Shown here: positions 54,835 through 64,000 of the stretch, piece by piece
How the letters are laid out: each line of letters opens with the position of its first letter
Numbering within the stretch: position 1 is the stretch's first letter
Origin: Plantago major
Lineage: Eukaryota; Streptophyta; Magnoliopsida; Lamiales; Plantaginaceae
Assembly: GCA_026545765.1 (NCBI GenBank)
Contig: CM048840.1
Span: 26,292,765 to 26,356,764, forward strand
Length of the DNA stretch: 64,000 nucleotides
Direction: 5' to 3'
Program-made: the position numbers and the translations under genes
The notes under the pieces: generated by a model
What the model was told of the DNA's origin: nothing
The model's input: only the letters and a program-made list of their open reading frames with translations
The model's database searches: none

Positions 54835-55116
54835 ATGTCGGAATCTGATGACGAGGAATATCAGCATTGGGTAAACTGTGCTTGTGGGCACATGCATCCT
54901 CCCCTTTACCCAGGTAAAGGGACAGCTGATGACCCAACCATTCTCGATTTTGAAGGCGACCCCCCTCTATGTCCGGGGATAGCCAGGAGGTTTGCTGAGG
55001 AAGATAGGGAGCGGACGCTGAAGATGATCCGTAGGAGGATCCGAATGCAGCAGGAATCTCGTCAGGCTCAATGCGCTGGCTCGGAGTCCCAAGGCTCAAC
55101 TTCTGGAATCTGGTGA
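54835..55116 (+). CDS. antisense ORF 2 of Tat element C, 93-residue protein of unknown function
   Basis: Intact frame MSESDDEEYQHWVNCACG to ESQGSTSGIW, homologous along its full length to 39176-39457 with no indel. Besides the blocks listed for element B, it keeps CG (residues 17-18), H21, C46 and the PG pair after it. The basic stretch RRRIRMQQESRQ follows a Glu/Arg helix. No known domain recognised; the start is chosen because the ATG and following 3 codons are conserved in both copies and upstream frames close. Equal length in two otherwise decayed elements argues it was under selection while they were active. Confidence 0.65.
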   Translation: MSESDDEEYQHWVNCACGHMHPPLYPGKGTADDPTILDFEGDPPLCPGIARRFAEEDRERTLKMIRRRIRMQQESRQAQCAGSESQGSTSGIW

Positions 55117-55126
55117 ACGAACAAGG

Positions 55127-55140
55127 CGGGGTATGCCCCG
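55127..55140 (+). promoter_or_regulatory. 3' hairpin after antisense ORF 2 (C)
   Basis: CGGGG-TATG-CCCCG, 10 nt after the stop codon, as in element B. Confidence 0.65.
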
Positions 55141-55463
55141 TAGAAGTATGTACTGTTCTCGGACCTTTACATATTGTACCTTCCGTGTGTATATGCTCGG
55201 ATAATTTTGTCTATAAAATTCGAACTGCTTTTCATCAGATGAGATCGCCACCTTTTTCTTATTCGTACGTCGTCGGATTGTATAGACGCGCATATCCTTG
55301 TAAGATGACAAACCAATGCAAACTCGGACGTGTTTGATGGGCTTGTTTAGGTTTTATTGGATAAGCTCATCTGACCTAACACTGTTCAACCCAAATGAAT
55401 AGTACAAGCCCATTGTCGACGTCGAGGTTCTGACGTGTCGGACGCCTATTGGTTCATTACTTC

Positions 55464-56150
55464 TATAAATATTTCGATTTCCTCTTCGCCTTGGTCATGC
55501 AAATCCAACTCCACTTTCCATATTTACTCAATAGCTTGGGCCCCTTAGTACCCGCTAGAAGATGATTTCTTGAATAGTTTCCCCCTCGAGACTCCCGTAC
55601 ACTCTCAAATTGGAGTTCAACTTGAGTTTGAGAGTGGCGTGGGTCTGGAGGGGTAGATTGCTTAAGATCAGTCATCAGAAAACATAGATCCCAGTACATG
55701 CTCAGATCTGCTGGTTAGTGAACGGACAGTCTCATCGGTCGTATCTGCGATTCACCCTTTTGGAATTCTTCCTTTCCGAGGAGTTGTTGACGGGTGGGTC
55801 GCCATACGACCAATGCGTCAGATCCATGTAAACTGATCTCAAATTCTTCTTCTTCTATCTCTGATGCTCGAAGTAAACCATTGAAGCCGGAACTCCTCTT
55901 TTTTCTTCCAATCCTACTTTAGTGGCTCGAATCTTTCTTAAATCGGTAATGGTCTCCTGATTTCAAGAGAGTTGGAGTCTCTGAAGATGGTTAGGCAGAG
56001 ATCTCAGTCGTTTCGACTTGTATTTACCATTGCCTGTTGGTACTTTGTTCTCTATAGTTTATGTATTGCACCTGTAGATCCGGATAAGGATCCGAGATTG
56101 TAGACTGTAAAGACAACGTTATGTATAATTCGTTTCATCTATGAATGAAA
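55464..56150 (+). ncRNA. putative antisense unit 3 of Tat element C (non-coding)
   Basis: TATAAATA at 55464-55471 follows the conserved block with GTCGACGTCGAGG and CCTATTGG (about 55413-55452). The 72-nt hairpin at 55582-55653 matches element B in length and stem. No shared ORF. The conserved TATGAATGAAAT near 56139 may mark the 3' end. Confidence 0.4.
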
Positions 56151-56379
56151 TTCATTGCTTGCTTTTTCTTGTCAATTTGAGCATAAAATCTCGGATGCAC
56201 GAATTGAAAGATAGAAGTTGTATTGATTTGCCGGAAATTCAATTACAATTTGCGGGCTACATGGCCAATGACAAAAAGACAAAAGTATTAACAAAAAACA
56301 GAACTGACGGAGTTCCGTTTAATGGATAGTTGGAATCTAAAATAACCAAACGACCTGACGGAGATTCGCGTAACCATCT

Positions 56380-57600
56380 TCATGCGTAAAACTTTTGAAG
56401 GTTTCTAGCATTCCATGTACACTTGAGTGGGTGTCCGCGCTCATCTTCTAATTCGTAAATCCCATTTACTCTTGCTCTGACAATCTTGTAAGGCCCTTCC
56501 CATTCAGGCTTGAGTTTTCCAACATTACTCAAAATGTCAGCCCGGCGAAGTACCAGGTCTCCGACCTGCAAGTTACTTGCTCGAACATTCCTGTTGTAGG
56601 CCGGGCAGCAGTTGCTTGATACCTATGGATATTAGCCAGTGCCTCAGTTCTTTTCTGTTCCAGCATGTCCAGGTCGAATATCCGAGCTTCACGATTGGCG
56701 GAATCTTCGAACTCTTGGATCCTCATAGTCTCAACAGCAATTTCGGCTCGTATAACTGCTTCCGAGCCATATACCAAGGCAAATGGAGTTTCTTTGGTCG
56801 CGGTCCGTGCAGTGGTGCGATGAGCCCATAGTACACCATCTAGGTCGTCCGCCCAGCTCTCTTGAGAAGTTCTCAACCGCTTTTCAAGGATCTTGACTAT
56901 TGTCTTGTTCGTGGACTCATCTTGTCCATTAGCTTGCGGATATCCAACAGATGTGAAACGTTGTTCAATCTTGAAGGACGCCAGCCATTCCTTGAGCCTA
57001 TTACCTGAAAATTGGGCACCATTATCTGAGACAAGAACTCTGGGCAGGCCGAAGCGGCAAATGATGTTCTTCCCGATGAAGGTCCGCACTCGACTTTCGC
57101 TTGGTGAAATATTCCACGGCCACAATCAGGAACTTCTTCTGTTGAGTGCCCCTCAGGAACGGTCCGACAATATCGATGCCCCAGTGATCAAATGGACACG
57201 CTATGATTGACGGAATCATAGGATGTGTAGGACGATGTGGAATGTTCGCATAGTAATGGCAATCAGGGCACTTCCGAGCGTGATCAGCGGAATCTTTATC
57301 AATACTAGGCCAATAATAGCCTTGTCGTATAATTTTCTGGGCGAGAGTTCTTCCCCCGGAATGACTCCCACAGCTTCCGTTGTGTATCTCTTCCAGCACA
57401 GTCTTTGCTTCTTATGGGCTCAAACATCTCAAGTGAATCCCGGAAAAAGATCTCTTGTACAAATCTTCTCCCAGTATGAAATATCTGTTCGCTCGGCACT
57501 GTACGCTCCTTGATTCTTTCGTATCAGCTGGTAGAGATCCGTCCTTGAGATAGTTAAAGATGTCATTCACCCAGTTTCTTCCCGTGTCAGTTATCATGAC
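56380..57600 (-). pseudogene. integrase of Tat element C (broken)
   Basis: Linker RYFILGEDLYKRSF at about 57490, then zinc region HNGSCGSHSGGRTLAQK (57399) and HARKCPDCHYYANIPHRP. After VAVEYFTKR about 30 bp present in element B are missing, shifting the frame near 57100. The core continues VSDNGAQFSGNRLKEW and GQDESTNKT (57125-56529), then another shift near 56570 leads to the C-terminus ending WNARNLQKFYA at 56380. Confidence 0.85.
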
Positions 57601-58110
57601 AGCTGAATTGAGACTCGTGACGGATGAGTCAGTACCAGTGAGTAGGATTACTCTCCTTGTGTCTAGAGCCGCTGTTGCGGATGCGTATTTTGCCAGAGCG
57701 TCCGCTCTTTCATTCTAGGCTCTATCAAACTTTTCCAGGGTAAATTCCTCAAAGTGGTTGGCTTCCTGGTTGAGTAGCTCAAGATACTTGATCATCGAAG
57801 GACCTTTTGTGGAAAAAGTTCCTGAAAATTGAGCTTCAACGAGCTGTGAGTCCGTGTAAGCTTTGAGCTTCCGAACTTGCAGGGATTTGGCCAGACGTAG
57901 CCCGACTAACGATGCTTCATACTCAGCCTCATTATTGGTAACTTTGAATTCCAGAGATATCGCGTAGTCGAGTTCCACGCCATCTGGGCTCTTAAGAAAG
58001 ATTCCAATCCCTCCCACTCTTCCAGTGGAGGAACCATCCACTTCCAATGTCCAGACATCAGAAGGATGTTTGTCGGTTTGGAGATCTTCTGTTAGCTCCT
58101 GAGATTCCAA
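57600..58110 (-). pseudogene. archaeal-type RNase H of Tat element C
   Basis: Frame 58110-57715 holds EVDGSSTGRVGGIGIFL, VTNNEAEYEASLVGL and LKAYTDSQLVEAQF. A stop (TAG) follows FDRA at 57715, where element B has Trp (NERADALAKYA), so the last catalytic motif is cut off from the rest. Confidence 0.85.
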
Positions 58111-58113
58111 CCT

Positions 58114-59917
58114 CTATTCCTCTTTTTCTTTGATTTCCGGTCCGGAGTTGTTAGTACCGGATCTGCTTGCGATATCGTCAAGAAGGAACATTTGGTTGAC
58201 CCGAGTTTCCTCATATGATGCAGGTAGGGACTGATTGATGAATTGAGCATCCTCGAGGTTTGCTGGGTTGAACTTCGGCGGAACTGGCTTCCGGATAATT
58301 TGCTTTGTGATTAGGCATTCAAATGCCTGTTTGTCAGGGACTTTCTCTGAATCCGCCTCAGGATATTCCGCTAAGAAGTCGGCGAGGACTTGAGCTTTCT
58401 TGGCTGACGGAGCCTGATAGCAAATGTCGTATTCATTTAGCTCGATCGCCCACTTAGAGAGTCGTCCAGATTGATCGGGCTTCCCCAGGACCTGTTTCAA
58501 AGGTTCCGCAGTTAGTACCACTATTTATGAGACTTGAAGTATGGTTTTAACCGCCTTGCGGTGTGAACCAAAGCATATGCAAGTTTCTCAATCTTCACGT
58601 ATCTTGTCTCCGCCCCAGCAAGGGCTTTGCTAAAATAGTAGATTGGCAAGTGATCATTAGCCTGAATCTGTACTAATACGGAACTCATTGCCTCTTCCAT
58701 GATTGCTAGGTAGAGGTAGAGTGGTTCTCCTTCGATGGGTTTGGAGAGCAGTGGAGGGGAATGGAGGTACTTTTTCAATTTCTCGAAAGCCTCAGAACAT
58801 TCCGCGGTCCACTCAAAGCTCTCTCCTTTCCGGAGGATTTTGAAGAACGGAAGATTCTTCTCCGCAGATCGTGAAATAAAATGACTTAAGGACATAAGAC
58901 GTCCTATGAGTTGCTGTACCTCATTGAGGGTTTTCGGGTGCGGCAGATCTAGGATTGCCTTGATCTTCTCAGGGGTTTGCGCTTATCCCCCTCTCCGTGA
59001 CCATGTATCCGAGGAACTTCCCTCCTTTTACTCTGAACGTGCACTTTTCCGGATTCAGTTTCATTCCGTAATTCCTAAGGATAGCGAAGCACTTGTTCAA
59101 ATGATGCACATGTTGCTCTTCAGTTTTGCTCTTGACGAGCATGTCATCCACGTACACTTCCATGGTTTTCCCAATCTCTTCCTTGAACATTTTGTTCACC
59201 AAACGTTGGTAAGTGGCTCCCGCATTTTTCAATCCGAAGGGCATTACCTTGAAGAAGTATACCCCCCCCCCCCCCGGCAGCGAAGAAAGCTGTTTTCTTG
59301 ATGTCCTCTTTGGCCATCCGAATTTGGTAAAAACCTTGGTATGCGTCCATAAAACTTAGCAACGCACATCCGGACATGGAGTCAACCAACTGATCTATTC
59401 GTGGCAAAGGGTACGGATCCTTTGGGCAGAACTTGTTCAACCTAGTGAAGTCATTGCACATCCGCCATTTGCCTGGTGATTTCTCTACCAGAACCACGTT
59501 GCACACCCAGTCAGAGTAACGGACTTCTTCAATATGCCCTACTTTCAGGAGTCGCTCAACTTCAGCGGATATGATGGCATCCTTGACCGGACCGAAATCT
59601 TTCCTCTTTTGTCGGATGTACTTGATCGAGGGATCCATGTTCAGACGGTGAACAGTGATCCTCGGATCTATTCCCTTCAGGTCATCGGTGCTCCAGGCAA
59701 ACACATCACTGTTGTCTCGGAGACAAGCAATGAGCTTCATTTCCACCTCCGCGTTCATCTCTGTTCCGATTCTTGTTTTCTTGTCCGGGCTTCCAACAAC
59801 AATCTCAATTTCCTTGAGAGTTTCATGAGGCTCGATTCGCACAGTCCTAGGAAACTTCTCCTTCTGGCTCCCTACTCTAATCTGCGGATTCTCCTTTTTG
59901 GCCGGAAGAACAATCAA
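58114..59917 (-). pseudogene. reverse transcriptase and RNase H of Tat element C (broken by a C run)
   Basis: Frame 59917-59144 contains KWRMCNDFTRLNKFCPKDPY and LLSFMDAYQGFYQIRM, then enters a run of about 14 C (plus strand 59262-59275) where element B reads codons for AAGGVYCF. The frame is lost there and resumes at 59244 (MPFGLKNAGATYQRLVNKMF, VYVDDMLVKS). Further breaks occur near 58970 and 58521. RNase H 1 follows (PIYYFSKALAGAETRY). Confidence 0.85.
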
Positions 59918-60600
59918 GGGTCGAGGTCAAAGTAGTTGTCAACACGGGGGCAGACGCTCTTCTTGTGGACATAATGTAACATTCCCTGGCTTCACGAACG
60001 TTTCCCACCTCTTCTCCAACTCCGAAGGGAGTTGGAAACTTCATTCTGTTATGGAGAGTGGAGGATATAGCCCGGAATTGATTGAGCCCCGGACGCCCAA
60101 AGATGGCATTGTAGTCGAAAGTCCGGTCCACCACTACAAATCGGACCAACTGAGTAACTCTTGCCGGGAAAGTCCCAAGTGAGACGTGCAACATAACACT
60201 TCCTAGGGGTCGAACAGTTCCCCCTCCAAACCCTAGTATAGAGGTGTGGACCCTCTCATATCGGATTCTCCCACTCCATCCGTCCAAAGTGTTCTTTTGG
60301 AAATGATATTCGAGGAACTCCCAGTGTCCACCAAAATTTTGTTCACTCGATAAGTCACGATGGTTAACGAGACCACCAGCGGAACATCTGGATTATCAAT
60401 GTCCTCACCTCCTGCCGTAGGAGGAGGAATCTCGCTGTCATCGAAGGATATAGCATTTGTACCTCGAATTGCTGGAGCAGCGTACGCTCTATTGTTGTTA
60501 AGAAGATTTTGAGCAGTCCGCTCTCTCACGTTCCTACTATCACCTCCGGATGGTCCGCCTGCGATGGTGTTGATCACTCCGCTGTACGGAGGGTTCTCCA
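59877..60600 (-). pseudogene. aspartic protease of Tat element C (broken)
   Basis: Active site ILVDTGSSSNIIS near 60320-60360 at the end of frame 61078-60233, then a frameshift near 60280; downstream GFGGGTVRPLG and YNAIFGRPGLNQFRAI in frame 60287-59877. Confidence 0.82.
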
Positions 60601-62515
60601 TATCAATGCCATCGCCGTATCTGTACGGATGTCCATCCGTGCGAGGCGGATAGTGGGCCGGCGGAGGTGGCAAAGATAGCGGACGGGGTGGTGGTTCTGT
60701 AGCATTATCCTCCCTAATTCGCTCCGTTCTATCGTGCCTGGAGGGTTCATCCGCATAGATGTGCTCCTTTAGCTTGCCCTCTCTCACAAGGTGTTCAACC
60801 TCTATTTTCAATTGGATACAGCCATCAGTCTCTTGACCACGACACTTGTGGAACTTGCAGTACCCCTTTGCATTCTTACTCTTCTTGTTGTTGTGAGAGG
60901 GCTTGGGCCATTGGACATCCAGCTTCTTCTCGATGATAGTCGCCAATATGTCGGATCTTGGTCTGTTGAGACGGGTATAATCCGCGTATCTCCTCGGCGG
61001 ACTCCTTTCTCTGTGGAAGCCTTTATCTCTGTGATCCTTCTTTGGGTCAAACTTCCCCTGGCGTTGCTCTTGTTTCATCGGATCTTTTCCTTTCTTGGAA
61101 CCACTTCATCGAACATTCCTTCGGTACTCTTCTCCGTACATCACTTCTTCGCAGATGTCATCTAAATGCTTTTCACTCCTCACTTCCTGACTAGAGAGTT
61201 TTCTGCGGAGCTCTGAGTTGAAAGTATTAGCATACAAGTGACGGACCCGTTCCTTAATACTGTGTGGCTCAATTCGAAGAACTTCCGCGTGAAAGCGGTC
61301 TAGGAAGGTTCTTAGATCCTCTTGTTCCCGCTGTATAACTTCTGCCAAGTTCTCTACGGTACGCTTTCTCCTTTTTGATTTTCCAAATCGTGCCAAAAAC
61401 TTGGAAGAAAGGTCTGCATATGACTTTATCGACTTGTTAGGTAAAGTGGTGTACCAATCCATAGCCGTTCCGAAGAGAGTGGATGAGAACGTAAGAGCTT
61501 TTGTATTGTCGCTCATGCCCTTGGAATCCATCTTGCTGTTGTACCTTGTCAGGTGACCAACGGGACAAGCATCCCCATAATAGTATTCCAAGCTCGGAAT
61601 TACTTGATCCGAGTTTCTGTTTCTTTCCTTCTCTCTCATGATATCATCGCACAAGGGATTTGGTGCACTAGTGGTTATCTGCTCGTGGTCTTTTACCAGG
61701 CGTCCGAGACTCAAGATCTGGGCCTCCAAAGCCTTCTGCTGAGCGTAGATTTCGTCAACAGTCATGATCTCTCCTGTCCTCGGATGAACAGCTACATCCG
61801 CGGGGAGTTCTTCTATCCGGACCACTGGAACAGTTTCTGCTACTTGATCTCTGTACCTCGGAGGTGCTTGTCGCGGAACTCCTGGATGCCTATTATCCCC
61901 TTCTTGATACTCTCTCCTTCCATTTGGGCTTCCTTCTCCCCGAGTTTGAGAGGCAGATGCCCGCCGGTCCAGAAGGTTTCACAAATCCTCTTGAGGTGGC
62001 TGATTCCCTAACCTCTGTTGGATCGGACGTTGCCTGTTTCTTGATAATGCAGGCTCTGCCTGAGGAGGAGTAACCACTGGCGGAGTGGCTTGCTGAGGGC
62101 GGGCATTGTTAGACCCCATGCACCCTTGGATGATTGTGAGCAATCTATCGAACTGAGTCTCACTTAGTCTGAGATCACTAGTGTGGATAGTGCGACCATC
62201 GGGCATAGTGAACTGTTGACCTGCAGTAGGGCCTTGAGCTTCTGCCGGAGAAGCTCGTACGACCCCTTCTCCATGGCTCATAGGCACAACGTTCTCAGGA
62301 ACACTTCGGACTCCCCTGTCCGGAGCGTCTTTTCCTTCATCTGAGGATGGGCTGGTTGTGCGCCCATCGCTCGGATATCTTCTTCCAACGTTCCCTCCAA
62401 CCATAGTGGCTCTTCGTCCACGGGTGGGCGGACGTCCTCGTGGGCGTGGTGGTGGAGTCCACACACCTGCAGCACTAGTTCGCACTATCCGTCTTGTTCT
62501 TGCCATCAACTCAAC
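60600..62515 (-). pseudogene. gag of Tat element C (near-complete)
   Basis: Starts MMARTRRIVRTSAAG at 62509, about 35 nt after the primer site. A basic, proline-rich N-terminus runs to a TGA at 61979 (PPQEDL then stop, where element B has Arg). The same frame reopens to 61106 with the capsid core (VDEIYAQQKALEAQ, AMDWYTTLPNKSIKSYADLS, RVRHLYANTFNSELRRKLS). After a shift near 61100 the frame 61078-60233 carries KGYCKFHKCRGQETDGCIQL, a zinc-finger-like motif, and leads into the protease without a stop. Only one nonsense codon and one frameshift interrupt it. Confidence 0.85.
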
Positions 62516-62543
62516 TCAAACACGAAATTTTTTTGTAAAGTTT

Positions 62544-62562
62544 CCCACAGACGGCACCAAAA
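62544..62562 (-). other. primer binding site of Tat element C
   Basis: On the minus strand TTTTGGTGCCGTCTGTGGG adjoins the LTR; one base (T for C) differs from element B. Confidence 0.75.
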
Positions 62563-63463
62563 TGTTGAGGGGTAAAACCTCGAACACTAACTAACTAAAC
62601 TATTACAAACAACCTTGTCTAAGGCCCGCCTCTGACTTGAAGTCCGATGTAGTACCCGTCCGAGCTAGGATACCTGAAAGGACTAAGTGGGGGGGGGGGG
62701 GGTAGAATGAGTTACCCGGATTTCCTCTGTCAATCCGGTAAGAGACTTTACTCAAGAGAGAGTTGGAAGCTCTCAATGTAATAGTTATGAGGAATTATGA
62801 CTTAGGAATCGACTTAGGGATTCTCACATACCTTAAGGTCTTGGACCTTGTGCTATACTTATAGTTATCGTATCTTATGAGATTGACCATAAGATGATGC
62901 CAAGTGTATGCTTCAGATCTGGACACCAATGCTACCTTTGGCCCATGGCCAATTAGTGAACATTAATCCAATACTAATCAATGGGCCTGGGAGGGTAGTT
63001 TGGACCTTTCCCTCTGAGAGTACTGTTCCGCATGTTGGGTCCATGTAAGTTCCTCAGACAGATCTGTATGCTTGGTTGATCTGGCCTTAGGCAACTCAAG
63101 GTGTCCGCACCGAAAGTTCCACGGAAGTATCTCATTGGTTCTGTTATATACGTTTGGTCTTACTGTCATGGTGGCGTTCGAGATTCTCTCATCCGGTCCA
63201 TTTAGCATCTTAGGACTGAAAGTTTGTGGTACTTGGAAGGACCATGTGACCTTTTGTCAGGTTCGGAAGTCATCCATCTAGCTTGGTCGGACCTAGCTGA
63301 AATGGCGTGCTGACTTGTAAATACTAGTTGACCTGAGATGGTTTCCTTTATGTCGGACCATTCGATGGTCGGACTAGCAATGAATAGGCTATCTCAGCCT
63401 TGATGCGCTTTAGGACACGCTCAATGGCGCCCTTAACGGATTGGACACATGTCCGTATCAACA
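62563..63463 (-). repeat. 5' LTR of Tat element C
   Basis: 901 bp, near-identical to 49242-50147 by eye (a few percent difference). Both TG...CA ends are intact. G run (plus) at about 62688-62702. Confidence 0.92.
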
Positions 63464-63468
63464 ACCAT

Positions 63469-64000
63469 TATATGCCATGTAAGTGTTGAAGAATTCACAT
63501 TAACAAACTGATAAGTACAAATATACCCACAGAGCAAGTCTTGAAGAGTGTGTTTAGCTTCAATAGTTGGAAATTTGAAGTGCACTAATGCTTTTCTACC
63601 AAATCAGAAATCTTTATAATACTTTCCCTGGGCACAAGGGCAGATCTATTGTTGTACTACATGTGGCTTCAGCCACACCCTTGCAGGCCAAAATTTTGGC
63701 TCTATACCCCATCTATTTTCCTTTTTTGCACAATAGTACCTGTTCAATTTGGTTGCTTTCTTTTGCATTATATATGGAGTAACTTATGTTAATTTTGCAT
63801 GGGCCGAGTGTGCTGAATTATCACTGTTGTTTTGATGAATCTTGTCGTCATATGCATTTTATGGTTAGGAGAATTATCCATGGGGTTGTGAATTATTGAA
63901 TGCATAAGGTATATATTAAGACCATTAGACCAACTCCAAAGTACTTTCTACTTTGTTGGGTTTGGATCATGCTAATACTTCATTTGTCCGAATTCAAACT
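63469..64000. other. right-edge spacer, nothing recognised
   Basis: A/T-rich sequence with no ORF longer than about 65 codons and no recognisable domain. A short inverted word, TGTGGCTTCAGCCACA, occurs near 63662. Confidence 0.35.

Larger units (their letters stand above)
49242..63463 (-). mobile_element. Tat-lineage Ty3/gypsy element C
   Basis: A 14.2-kb element with target-site duplication ACCAT (49237-49241 and 63464-63468). Same family and layout as element B: gag-pol on minus and three plus-strand units between integrase and the 3' LTR. The copies differ by roughly 15-25% in unconstrained regions, so they are separate insertions, not a segmental duplication; different target duplications agree. 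Gag, pol and antisense ORF 1 are broken, antisense ORF 2 is open. Confidence 0.93.

Noticed and set aside
33561-63463. A segmental duplication producing two Tat-containing blocks
   Set aside because: The elements have different target duplications and different flanks, so two separate insertions of one family explain the similarity.

Overview
This window is nuclear DNA of a flowering plant, most likely a eudicot. The evidence is a two-exon germin-like gene, LTR retrotransposons of plant-restricted lineages (Athila, SIRE-type Copia, Tat-type Ty3/gypsy with a second RNase H), a plant L1-type LINE, and A/T-rich spacers. I see no bacterial, organellar or CRISPR features and no tRNA or rRNA genes. 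About 90% of the window is transposable elements.

Layout. 1-2518: 5' end of an Athila-type element (minus strand), cut by the window edge. 2956-9243: a degenerate Copia element (plus), TSD AGATA, carrying a 1.06-kb insertion. 9969-24254: a 14.3-kb SIRE-type Copia element (minus), TSD TATTC, with a large extra ORF after pol. About 24664-25290: a diverged, truncated LTR of a related SIRE element. 25829-26880: the only recognisable host gene, a germin-like protein with a frameshifting gap in exon 1 and one metal-ligand histidine replaced. 28734-33316: an A/T-rich element with long inverted arms, split by a 5'-truncated L1 (29361-32790, TSD TGTTGACACAA). 33561-47659 and 49242-63463: two related Tat-lineage elements (minus; TSDs TGTGA and ACCAT), separated by a LINE reverse-transcriptase fragment. 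All five insertions whose ends both lie in the window have recognisable target-site duplications.

Most interesting part. In both Tat elements the roughly 6 kb between the end of pol and the 3' LTR reads in the opposite direction to gag-pol and looks like three consecutive plus-strand transcription units. Unit 1 has a TATA box, a 5'-UTR intron ending directly before the ATG and a multi-exon ORF resembling the 'putative gypsy type transposon' family. Unit 2 has a TATA-like box about 100 bp before a compact 93-codon ORF. Unit 3 has a strongly conserved promoter block and TATA-like box, no ORF, and a 72-nt hairpin. Unit 2 is the only ORF uninterrupted in both elements, and its differences are about half synonymous (27 of 52 changed codons). 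Both antisense ORFs are followed, at fixed spacing (6 and 10 nt), by the same small hairpin, CGGGG-TATG-CCCCG. Antisense ORFs are known in Tat/Retand-like elements; the second small ORF, the shared 3' hairpin and the non-coding third unit are not something I recognise as described.

All sense-strand gag/pol genes carry stops or frameshifts, so no element here looks autonomous. Coordinates of domains and splice sites were read by eye; approximate ones are marked as such.
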